A stretch of DNA of 9,938 bases from an uncultured Collinsella sp. (GTDB taxonomy: Bacteria > Actinomycetota > Coriobacteriia > Coriobacteriales > Coriobacteriaceae): NCBI GenBank assembly GCA_900550205.1, contig URRJ01000064.1, forward strand, positions 1-9,938, given 5' to 3'. Both the position numbers and the translations under genes were made by a program. Positions 1 through 6,866 of the stretch are shown here, piece by piece. The notes beneath the pieces are model-generated. The model had not been told where the DNA came from. It made no database searches and saw nothing but the letters and a program-made list of their open reading frames with translations. The stretch's first letter is position 1; every line of letters starts with the position of its first letter.

Positions 1-165
1 CGCGCCCGCAGCCTGTGCGGGCCGCTGCTGCTGGGCAGGGGTACGAAGCGTCGCTGCGGCGGCAGCAGAAGCACCACCGGGCATGTACTTGGCAAGCTCC
101 GAGCCGCACTTTAAGCAAAACTTGCTGGTATTGGGATTATTGTATCCACAGTGACCACAAAACAT
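1..165 (-). CDS. Zinc-ribbon protein, N-terminal part (cut by left edge)
   Basis: The first 55 codons of a minus-strand gene are visible; the rest lies beyond base 1. The protein opens with a compact double-CxxC zinc ribbon (Cys3, Cys6, Cys17, Cys20) in a CGHCGYNNPNTSKFCLKCG context, then changes into an Ala/Gln/Pro-rich, probably disordered linker. The start at 165 is supported by GGAAAGGA six bases upstream and by the ribbon beginning at residue 3, as usual for this protein type. It lies 27 bp downstream of the zinc-ribbon/propeller gene and probably shares its transcript. Zinc ribbons of this kind are common at the N-terminus of bacterial membrane or regulatory proteins and usually mediate protein contacts. 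The effector part of this protein is off-window, so no function is assigned. Zinc binding is inferred from the four cysteines. Confidence 0.8.
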   Translation of the reverse strand, partial: MFCGHCGYNNPNTSKFCLKCGSELAKYMPGGASAAAAATLRTPAQQQRPAQAAGA

Positions 166-192
166 GATGGGTCCTTTCCGGCGCCGGGCGCC

Positions 193-1806
193 TTAACGTG
201 CGATCTTAACGAGCTTGGGGGCATCGGCCGCGGTGTCGAGCGCCCAAAGCGTAGAGGACTTGACACTATTATCCGCCACAAACAGCGTCGTACCGTTGAG
301 CCATAGCGCCGTTTTCGAGGGATTGAGGTCAACGCCGGCCTTATCCGCAACCTTGTCATAGTCGCTCGAGAGGCCCGAGCTCGCGTCAATCCAACCAAGC
401 TCACCGCCCGAGCGCACCAGCGCGCAGCCGTGGCTGTTCGCCCACAGGCAGCCCGCGTCGGCATAGGCATCAAAGGAACTAAACGTACCGCCCTGGGTGC
501 AACGCGAAAGCGTGGCATGGCCGTCAGAACTCGTCAGCACGGCATAGAGCGTCCCTTCGCTAAAGAAGGCATTCTTGAGCTGCTCAGAGCCTGCGACATA
601 CGAACCAAAGGGGCCATGCGTCTCTTGCGGATGCTCGGCTTCTGCCTTGGCATCTTCCTGCTCAAGCGCAATCTCGCCGGCAGAAGAGACATCGCCAAGC
701 GTCGCCTCGCACACGGTCCAACCCGTGTCGGTGGCAACAACCAAATCGCAGTGCGAGCTGTCGCCAAACAGCCAGGCATTCGAGGCAGGCTGCGCGGCCA
801 CCAAGTGCGCAGCGTCGTCGTCGAGACGCCACACGCATGCTTTACCATCCTTGAGCGTCATGGCGGCAGCAGTGCCGTCACGCACGACCAAGCCAGCGAC
901 ATCGCCCTCGAGCGTCGCCACGGTTTCAATCTTAACCTTGGACTTGCCCTTGCCGTCTGCCTGCTTGGCACACTCGGCAACGTCGTCGATCTTCATAACG
1001 CTGGCACCGTCCTCATAATACAGGTCGCCGTCGCAAACATTCAGATGCTTCGCGGTGGTCTTGGTAAGCACGGTCACATCCACGGCCTTGGTGCCCGATG
1101 TCTTGCGCGCCAAAATATGCGACCCGTCCGACCAATACAGGTACGAGCCGTCGCACACCATGTCGCCGCCGCCCAAGCCCTCCTTGGCCTGCGCCGCAAC
1201 CTTGCGGTCGCCGCCCATAAGGTCGAGCTTGCTTTCGGACTTTTTCTTTTCGGCCGAAACCTGCTGCGCCTCGCGCTTGAGGTCCTGGTCGCCCTTCCAG
1301 GCAAGACCAACGCCCACGACCACCGCGACAACCAACACGGCGGCCACGGCAATCGCAATCTTTTTTACCAGCGGCTTGCGAACCGCGGCACGCGCATTAT
1401 CAAGATGAGGCGTCATACGCGGAGCCGCAGCACCCTTAACGGCAGAGGCATTGGGGTTTACGCCCGAGTCGCCATCTAGGTCATCAAGCGAGAACAGTAC
1501 GTCCTCCCCCGCCGGTGCCTGGGCGGCAGTCTCAGCAGCCGGCGTAGGCGTCTTCGCAAACCGATGCCCAGGTTTTTTCGGGGCAGGCGCGGCAGCAGAT
1601 TCAGCAACAGGAGCCGCCCCAGTAGCAGCCGTATGGTCCGCCCCGGCAGTACGAGTGCCGTCAGCATGCGAACCCACAGGTGCAGCATGGCTCGGCGCCG
1701 GCGTATCGTCACCCGCGCTCAACGGCGCCCCGCAAAACGGGCAGCACTGCATCCCCTCATCGACCGGCTGTCCGCAAAACGGGCATCGCGCCTGTTTGGA
1801 ACCCAT
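193..1806 (-). CDS. Membrane protein: N-terminal zinc ribbon, one TM segment, extracytoplasmic beta-propeller-like domain
   Basis: A 537-residue protein. Residues 8-11 and 22-25 are paired CPFC motifs forming a probable zinc ribbon (an extra Cys21 sits beside the second pair). Residues 30-145 are a low-complexity Ala/Pro/Thr/Asp linker. A basic stretch (KPLVKK) precedes one hydrophobic segment at about 150-170, predicting the ribbon inside and the C-terminus outside. A short charged, coiled-coil-like segment (172-195) leads to about 340 residues with recurring 'DGxxLYxxDG...' and '...TLWALD' strands, resembling the blades of a beta-propeller such as the DUF5050/LRP1-like type; this fold call is by eye. 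The start has GGAAAGGATTG just upstream. A strong terminator lies only 17 bp before the start codon, so expression probably depends on read-through. Function is unknown; a surface sensor or binding protein coupled to a cytoplasmic ribbon is a reasonable inference. Confidence 0.85.
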   Translation of the reverse strand: MGSKQARCPFCGQPVDEGMQCCPFCGAPLSAGDDTPAPSHAAPVGSHADGTRTAGADHTAATGAAPVAESAAAPAPKKPGHRFAKTPTPAAETAAQAPAGEDVLFSLDDLDGDSGVNPNASAVKGAAAPRMTPHLDNARAAVRKPLVKKIAIAVAAVLVVAVVVGVGLAWKGDQDLKREAQQVSAEKKKSESKLDLMGGDRKVAAQAKEGLGGGDMVCDGSYLYWSDGSHILARKTSGTKAVDVTVLTKTTAKHLNVCDGDLYYEDGASVMKIDDVAECAKQADGKGKSKVKIETVATLEGDVAGLVVRDGTAAAMTLKDGKACVWRLDDDAAHLVAAQPASNAWLFGDSSHCDLVVATDTGWTVCEATLGDVSSAGEIALEQEDAKAEAEHPQETHGPFGSYVAGSEQLKNAFFSEGTLYAVLTSSDGHATLSRCTQGGTFSSFDAYADAGCLWANSHGCALVRSGGELGWIDASSGLSSDYDKVADKAGVDLNPSKTALWLNGTTLFVADNSVKSSTLWALDTAADAPKLVKIAR

Positions 1807-1823
1807 CGATCAATCCTTTCCTA

Positions 1824-1864
1824 ACAAAAACGGCGCCCCGCCCGGCAGAGGGGCAAGGCGCCGT
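1824..1864 (-). terminator. Intrinsic (rho-independent) terminator after the surface-protein gene
   Basis: On the minus strand, ACGGCGCC and GGCGCCGT form a perfect 8-bp stem. It extends inward through two U-G wobbles and GCCC/GGGC to about 14 bp around a 7-nt CTCTGCC loop, and is followed directly by five T residues (TTTTTG). This is the classic layout of an intrinsic terminator. It starts 36 bp after the stop codon of the Ig-like surface protein and ends 17 bp before the start of the next gene, leaving no space for a promoter between them. Confidence 0.88.
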
Positions 1865-1899
1865 AAAGCTCACAGATGCACAAGCGTCTTGCGAAGAGC

Positions 1900-4800
1900 T
1901 TACTTCTCCTCGTTCTCCTTGCGCTTCTTGGCGACAACCAGATAGATACCGCCGGCGACAACGACGATCGCGACGATGGTGCCAACCATAAGCGGCAGGT
2001 TGTTCATCCACAGAACGAAGGAGTCGTTGGTGACGAGCACGCCCGTAGCCTTAAGCTCCTTGGACTTGTTGCCCGCGGCGTCCCAAGCGACAACGGTGAC
2101 GTCCTGCTTAGAGGAGCTGCCGTCGAGCGTGAACTCGCGGATCGGGCTCTTCTCGAGCTGGTCGGCCGTAAAGGTGGCCACAGTCTTGCCGTTCACCTTG
2201 ATCTGGGCCTTCGAGAGCTTGAGGTTGTCCTCGAAACTCACCTTGGCCTTGTGCGAGGACTCCTCGTACTTACCGTTGGAGGCAAGGTCGACGAAGGAAG
2301 CGATGGGCGCGGTGTCGTCAACAGCGAAGTTGATCTCGGCCGCAGCGCCGGACTTCTTGGCGTTCTTGCCCTCCATGGTGTTCTCGGAGGAGTTGCCAGC
2401 AGCGTCCTCGCTGTGGAACAGCACGCGGTATGCGCCGTCCTTGTCGTAGTTGGACTTGCCGACGGTGTAGTTGTACTCGCTCCAGCCGCTCGTGGTGTCG
2501 GCATCGGTGGTGTAGTTGTCACCGCTCTTGAGCGTGGTGTTCTTGGTGTCGCGGGTCAGCTCGACGGAGGTCTTGTTGTCATCGAGGCCGGACGGGTTGA
2601 TCTCGGTCACCTTAACATCGGTGGTCTTGGCGCTCTTGAGGTACTGATCGAGCATCTTGCCGGTGTTATCGGAGATGACGTAGGTCGAACCAAAGCGGTT
2701 GACCGACCAGGTGACAGCCTCGGACTCGGTGTTGCCGGCCAGGTCGACGGCCTGAACGGTCAGCGTGTAGACGCCGTCGTTGCCCTTGGTCTTGGCCGGG
2801 TTGAGGTAGCTCACGGACTTGTCGGTAGCCGAAGTGTTGATCGCGGCGCCCGCATAAGGGTTCGGATCGTCCTTGGACAGCGGGTAGCTAATCTTGGAAA
2901 CCTCGATGGAGGTGCCATCGGCAAGGTTGGTGTCGTGAACGGCAGCGGTCGGGGCAACCTCACCGGCGTAGGCCGTACGGTTGACGACATTCTGGATGTC
3001 GATCTTGGGCTTGATGGTGTCGATCACGAACTCAGGCGAGGTGTAGGACTCGGACTTGTTAGAAGCCAGGTCCTCACCGGAGACGGAGAGCGTGTAGACG
3101 CCCTGGCCCGGGAACGTCACCGTAGCGGTGTGGGTATCGCCGTTGCTGGTCCAGCCGCCGATCTGGGCAGGAGTAGCCTCGTCACCGTTGCCGGCAGAGA
3201 CGGGGGCCTCGATCTTGAACAGGTTCGGATCGAAGTTATGCTCCTCAACCGTGATGGTAGCCGTACGAGCAGCGTTGTAATACTTACCGTTCTGAGCAGC
3301 CTCAGTGTTCCAAGACACGTTCAGCTTAGGAGCGGTCTTATCGATGGTGAAGGTGTCGCCAGAGAAGGTAGAGGCAGCCGGAGTGCCAGCAAGGTTCTGA
3401 TAGTTGACCGCAGACACCTTGCAGTCCGCATCACCCTTGGCGCCGAAGGTGTAGGAGTAGGACCACGTGTCTCCGTTAGTACGGGTAAGCATGCCGGGTG
3501 TAATTGTGGTCGTTTCACCACCATCTTCAAGCGTTGCGATAACCTGATTCGGATCATAGTCCTGAACATACTTGAAGAAGGGGTCAGTAACCGAGACAGT
3601 GAAAGTGCGGTTGGCGTTGTAATACCCGCGACCGTTGGCTTCGCGCTGAACGTTATTGTTGTCAAAAGCTGCAGAAACCGTAGGAGCCTCAGCATTCTGG
3701 ACAAGCTCGAGGTACTCCATCGGTGTTTCCGCCTCAAGGACGCCCAGGTTATCGACATGGTTGCCAGCATTGTCATATGCACTGACATTCATGTTGTTGG
3801 AATTGATACGCTGATTTGCTCCGTTCTTGGACAAATCGAAAACAAAAGTGCCCTTATCGGAAGAATCCGGCGTAACTTCTCTTGAGTTTCCCCCATCGCT
3901 GCGGTCATTCGTCCCAAAGCTATAGTTCATCTTTACAGAACCATCTTTAAGGCCAGACTTATCTGAATTGTTGCCGCCATCGACGATATTCACGGCAACC
4001 TGAAGATTCTTCGTTACGTACTTATGGTCAGCCTCAAGCTTCTTGGTAATCGACTCGGGACGGATGCTCTTCTTATTCGAAACAGCCGCAGACTTGACCA
4101 CGGGAGCGTACGTATCGCGACGGTAGCAGATACCGGTAACGAGCGTAACGACTCCGTCGCTATCAAGAGCATACATCTGGTTATTCTCAGAGACGCCCTC
4201 TTTCTTGTTCATCTCAAGGTCGTTGCCAAGCTTGGACATCTCAGTCGGAACTTCATCGGAAAGCGCATAGTCTTTCCAACTAGCCGTCACATTGCCGTCA
4301 TGGTCCTTACCGTTACCGTTAAGCCAAGTACCGTTTTTGTAATCCTCATGGGAGAGCTTTGAATTAGAGCCGCCATTATCAGACTTGACGACCAAATCGG
4401 TCTTATCCCAGGCAACATCTGCAACAGCATCGATATTCGCGGTGGGAACATCCGTTACATTAAAGTTTGCGTATGCAGCCACAGCCTTCTCGTCTGGATT
4501 GACGGTGAAGGTAAGAGTGGTGCTGTTATTCGCTGCGCCGCTAGCAACAACATCAAGGTCAACCGCAGAGTAGTAATTCTCGGTCGGCGCTTTACCGTCA
4601 ACGGCTGCAACTGCCTGCTTAACGGCATCATTAGCGTCCTGCAGAATCTTCTTCTGCTGCGATTCCTTAATGCGATAGGTGTATTTACCGTCCTTGTCAC
4701 CGGGCAGCTTTAGTTTGTCAATCGGGCACTTATTGATTGCGCTGACCGTCACAGGAGTCTGGACGCCATCGATAGCGGTGCCATCAGGGTAAGCCCATTT

Positions 4801-5937
4801 AACGTTAACGCCCACGCCGTCCGGATTTTCATTAGCAGAGAAGACCTTCTTGGGGGTGAACTTTACCTTCCAAGCACCATCTTCATTGACCAGCTCGGCC
4901 TTGTAATAATCGTTCTCGGTGGTCGTCTTGCCATTTTCGAAGGTAGCGCTCAGCTGCCCAGAATGGGCGCCGTCGACATCGGCGATCGTGGCAACAGGAT
5001 TGTCATTAGCACCATACGTAAGCGTGACGGGGTCGGCCTTAACGCTGGGAAGATTTGTTCCCACGAATCGCCAGTAGTCCTCGCTGAACAGATAGCCATC
5101 AACACGAAGTCCGTTTAAATCCTTCTGTTCAGCCGTGAGCACGTTGCCCTTGACCTCACCGGTAAGGGTCGTCGGGGTGGCGTCTTCGTTAACGAGGGCC
5201 TCGCTCGAAGCATTCGCCCCTCCATTTTCCCCAGAGGTAGAGCCCGTGTTGCCACCGGCATCCGGATTGCTAGGCTTCTGCTCATCGCTCTTAGTCGTGT
5301 ATTTATACGTAAAGTTGTACGAAAACTTAACGGACTTAATGTTTATGCCAATCTGCGCGTTAGCAAGATTTTTCTCAGGAGCAGTGAGCTTCCAGCCGCC
5401 ATCAGCGGAAACGACCGAAAACCCGTTGTCCTCGCCAGAGAGCGCTACTGAATCAACTTGAACATCCTCGATCTTGATGCTCGAGTAATCAACTAAAACG
5501 TCATCTTTGCTGGCAACAATCTGGCCTTCGGGAATGCGGTTGTTGAAGGCGTCGTCAATTGCGGCGTGCACAATCTCGGTGGTATAAGCACTCTTGCCGC
5601 TACGAATCGCTTCCTGAATTGTTTTCTTTGCCGTTTCGGCCGCCTCAGACTTACTAAGGAAATAGTCAGCGGTTTTCTGGCCATCCGTTGCATATGAATC
5701 GTAGATGAAGCGGATGGCGGGGTAATCCCGATAAACCTCAGCTGCAGCGGAAGAATGATGGCCAGATTTCGTCTCGGCACCCTTCGCCGACTGCGTCGTC
5801 GCGCTCTCCACGGCGTACGCGGCGGTCACGGCCTGGGCGATCGGAGTGGTGGGGATGGTCGAGGTGGCCATCACGGTGGCGAGGATCACGGCAGCAGGCT
5901 TGCGTGAGTACGCCTTGAGCTTATCGAACATAGACAT
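1900..5937 (-). CDS. Large secreted, membrane-anchored surface protein with tandem Ig-like domains (putative adhesin)
   Basis: A 1345-residue protein. Residues 1-42 form a signal peptide (basic n-region, hydrophobic core at about 14-27, AYA at 40-42 as likely cleavage site). Residues 45-215 are mixed, followed by a Gly/Ser/Asn linker (about 218-250) and a unique region to about 605. From about 608 there are roughly six Ig-like domains, starting at motifs such as DTYAP (608), DKTAP (866), DTIKP (973) and DDTAP (1207), with '(D)xAGN'-type turns at 721, 955, 1064, 1177 and 1285 spaced by about 110 residues (a degenerate one at 845). A TM helix (about 1316-1335) and a KKRKENEEK tail anchor it; there is no LPxTG motif. 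GGAAGGAA precedes the ATG, 17 bp after the acidic-repeat gene. The N-terminal half is much lower in GC than the ends. Adhesion or matrix binding is inferred from architecture only; the ligand is unknown. Confidence 0.88.
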   Translation of the reverse strand: MSMFDKLKAYSRKPAAVILATVMATSTIPTTPIAQAVTAAYAVESATTQSAKGAETKSGHHSSAAAEVYRDYPAIRFIYDSYATDGQKTADYFLSKSEAAETAKKTIQEAIRSGKSAYTTEIVHAAIDDAFNNRIPEGQIVASKDDVLVDYSSIKIEDVQVDSVALSGEDNGFSVVSADGGWKLTAPEKNLANAQIGINIKSVKFSYNFTYKYTTKSDEQKPSNPDAGGNTGSTSGENGGANASSEALVNEDATPTTLTGEVKGNVLTAEQKDLNGLRVDGYLFSEDYWRFVGTNLPSVKADPVTLTYGANDNPVATIADVDGAHSGQLSATFENGKTTTENDYYKAELVNEDGAWKVKFTPKKVFSANENPDGVGVNVKWAYPDGTAIDGVQTPVTVSAINKCPIDKLKLPGDKDGKYTYRIKESQQKKILQDANDAVKQAVAAVDGKAPTENYYSAVDLDVVASGAANNSTTLTFTVNPDEKAVAAYANFNVTDVPTANIDAVADVAWDKTDLVVKSDNGGSNSKLSHEDYKNGTWLNGNGKDHDGNVTASWKDYALSDEVPTEMSKLGNDLEMNKKEGVSENNQMYALDSDGVVTLVTGICYRRDTYAPVVKSAAVSNKKSIRPESITKKLEADHKYVTKNLQVAVNIVDGGNNSDKSGLKDGSVKMNYSFGTNDRSDGGNSREVTPDSSDKGTFVFDLSKNGANQRINSNNMNVSAYDNAGNHVDNLGVLEAETPMEYLELVQNAEAPTVSAAFDNNNVQREANGRGYYNANRTFTVSVTDPFFKYVQDYDPNQVIATLEDGGETTTITPGMLTRTNGDTWSYSYTFGAKGDADCKVSAVNYQNLAGTPAASTFSGDTFTIDKTAPKLNVSWNTEAAQNGKYYNAARTATITVEEHNFDPNLFKIEAPVSAGNGDEATPAQIGGWTSNGDTHTATVTFPGQGVYTLSVSGEDLASNKSESYTSPEFVIDTIKPKIDIQNVVNRTAYAGEVAPTAAVHDTNLADGTSIEVSKISYPLSKDDPNPYAGAAINTSATDKSVSYLNPAKTKGNDGVYTLTVQAVDLAGNTESEAVTWSVNRFGSTYVISDNTGKMLDQYLKSAKTTDVKVTEINPSGLDDNKTSVELTRDTKNTTLKSGDNYTTDADTTSGWSEYNYTVGKSNYDKDGAYRVLFHSEDAAGNSSENTMEGKNAKKSGAAAEINFAVDDTAPIASFVDLASNGKYEESSHKAKVSFEDNLKLSKAQIKVNGKTVATFTADQLEKSPIREFTLDGSSSKQDVTVVAWDAAGNKSKELKATGVLVTNDSFVLWMNNLPLMVGTIVAIVVVAGGIYLVVAKKRKENEEK
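3500..5760. other. Low-GC segment inside the surface-protein gene
   Basis: Hand counts of 60-base blocks give 62% GC at 2761-2820, 60% at 3421-3480, 45% at 3541-3600, 43% at 4321-4380, 35% at 5281-5340, 48% at 5581-5640, then 68% at 5761-5820 and 72% at 5821-5880. The block therefore covers about residues 60 to 810, sharply bounded near the signal-peptide end and more gradually near the second Ig-like domain. The frame stays open throughout. This suggests an exchanged ectodomain, although relaxed codon choice in a fast-evolving region would look similar. Confidence 0.65.
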
Positions 5938-5954
5938 CGTTCGCTTTTCCTTCC

Positions 5955-6854
5955 CTAGTCGTAGAGCCTATCGATAGATTGATCGGTATGGACTACTATC
6001 ACATTCTGTTTAAGTATGAAGCGGAATCCGTCATCCTCGTGTTGAGCAACACCATCGGCACCGATGTTTTCATAAGCATCGCCGCTGCTGAGTACGTCGG
6101 TCTCGGATTCGGACGCCTCGGCGACCTCGTCGAGTAAACCGGTCTCCTGCTCGGAGTCCTCGTCGGCCTCGTCGAGCAGACCCGTCTCGCGCTCGGACTC
6201 CTCGTCCTCCTCCGTGAGCAGGCCGGTGGATCGCTCGGACTCTTCGTCGTCCTCCACCAGCACGCCAGTCGGACGCTCAGATTCCTCATCCTCGTCCTCG
6301 GTAAGTACGCCGGTCGGACGCTCAGACTCCTCTTCCTCCTCAACCAGCACACCGGTCGGACGCTCGGAGTCGTCCTCGTCCTCAACCAGCACACCGGTGG
6401 GACGCTCGGTCTCCATGTCGTCCTCAGTCAGAACCTCGGTCGGGGTCTCGCTGCCGGCGAAGCCCTCGTCGTCGTTCTCGTCGCGGACGTCCTTCTCCAC
6501 CTTGGCAGCATGGGCCTTGGCGTGACGTGCCGATGCGGGCTCGTCGCTGATGGGCGCGACCACCGTGGTCAGGTTGTCGTCGCCCTCGGGACCCTCGTGC
6601 GCGATGTCGGTCACGCGGTCGTCCCCGCCCGCGCCGTCAAGCACAGCGCGGGCGGGGTTGCCGGACTTTTTGGCGCCGGCGCCACGCGTCATGCGGCGAC
6701 GCGAAGACTCACCAGAAGTAGGCACGCGCTTGCCCTGCAAAAAGCGGATAGCGTTGAGGACATCCATCTTTACAAAGACAACCACCGCGGCAACGGCGAG
6801 CACGGCCGCGAGAACAAACGCGGCGATCGATACGTAGAAGTACACGTTTTCCAT
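5955..6854 (-). CDS. Single-pass membrane protein with nine acidic E-x-x-T-x-[VL]-L repeats
   Basis: A 299-residue protein. One N-terminal TM helix (about 7-29) is followed by a basic juxtamembrane stretch (36-63, RRRMTRGAGAKK), which predicts that the long tail is cytoplasmic. Residues 136-255 hold nine repeats of 14 residues (one spacing of 15) with a single threonine each: T139, T153, T167, T181, T196, T210, T224, T238 and T252. Glu at -3 and Leu at +3 are invariant; between the threonines lie runs of Asp/Glu ending in Ser. A less acidic C-terminus (276-299) includes FRFILKQNVIVVH. AAGGAGG lies 7 nt before the ATG, 12 bp behind the kinase gene. I do not recognise a named family. Its position beside kinase, phosphatase and FHA genes suggests it is a multi-site phosphothreonine scaffold for this system; this is inference. 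Confidence 0.85.
   Translation of the reverse strand: MENVYFYVSIAAFVLAAVLAVAAVVVFVKMDVLNAIRFLQGKRVPTSGESSRRRMTRGAGAKKSGNPARAVLDGAGGDDRVTDIAHEGPEGDDNLTTVVAPISDEPASARHAKAHAAKVEKDVRDENDDEGFAGSETPTEVLTEDDMETERPTGVLVEDEDDSERPTGVLVEEEEESERPTGVLTEDEDEESERPTGVLVEDDEESERSTGLLTEEDEESERETGLLDEADEDSEQETGLLDEVAEASESETDVLSSGDAYENIGADGVAQHEDDGFRFILKQNVIVVHTDQSIDRLYD
6090..6449 (-). repeat. Nine tandem 42-bp repeats coding for the acidic Thr repeats
   Basis: The repeats are visible in DNA as well as protein. For example, a 27-base unit starting at 6341 and another starting at 6383 differ at one base and are exactly 42 bp apart. All units are in frame (eight spacings: seven of 42 bp, one of 45 bp). The outer units (first and last two) are the most diverged, while the central PTGVL units are nearly the same, suggesting recent duplication in the centre. 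Confidence 0.88.
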
Positions 6855-6866
6855 GTTCGCCCCTCC

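Noticed and set aside
180..192. GC-rich inverted repeat (ggcgc-cgg-gcgcc) between the two zinc-ribbon genes
   Set aside because: The stem is only 5 bp with a 3-nt loop, and on the transcribed strand it is followed by GGAAAGGA and not a T-tract. It is not a terminator.
430..1479. A 349-codon plus-strand open frame opposite the zinc-ribbon/propeller gene
   Set aside because: It is the antisense of a well-supported gene, with no convincing family resemblance.
1976..2000. LPLMVG near the surface-protein C-terminus as an LPxTG sortase site
   Set aside because: Positions four and five of the motif are Met and Val in place of Thr and Gly, so it does not match the known signal.
1876..3885. A 669-codon open frame on the plus strand opposite the Ig-like domains
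   Set aside because: It ends near the GC shift, as expected if it is only a by-product of GC-rich codons on the opposite strand. Its product is low-complexity Val/Leu/Gly/Asp/Arg with no recognisable motif.
5968..5977. Palindrome ctatcgatag near the end of the acidic-repeat gene
   Set aside because: It encodes part of the C-terminal S-I-D-R-L residues and has no second copy in a regulatory arrangement; probably chance.
5985..6020. AT-rich stretch with a TGTGATAGT element as a promoter for the surface-protein gene
   Set aside because: The -10 match is poor and there is no -35 at 16-18 bp. It may still be tested by 5'-end mapping, but the sequence alone does not support it.
6090..6449. 42-bp repeats as a CRISPR array
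   Set aside because: There are no unique spacers; the units are contiguous, in frame and encode a regular peptide repeat.
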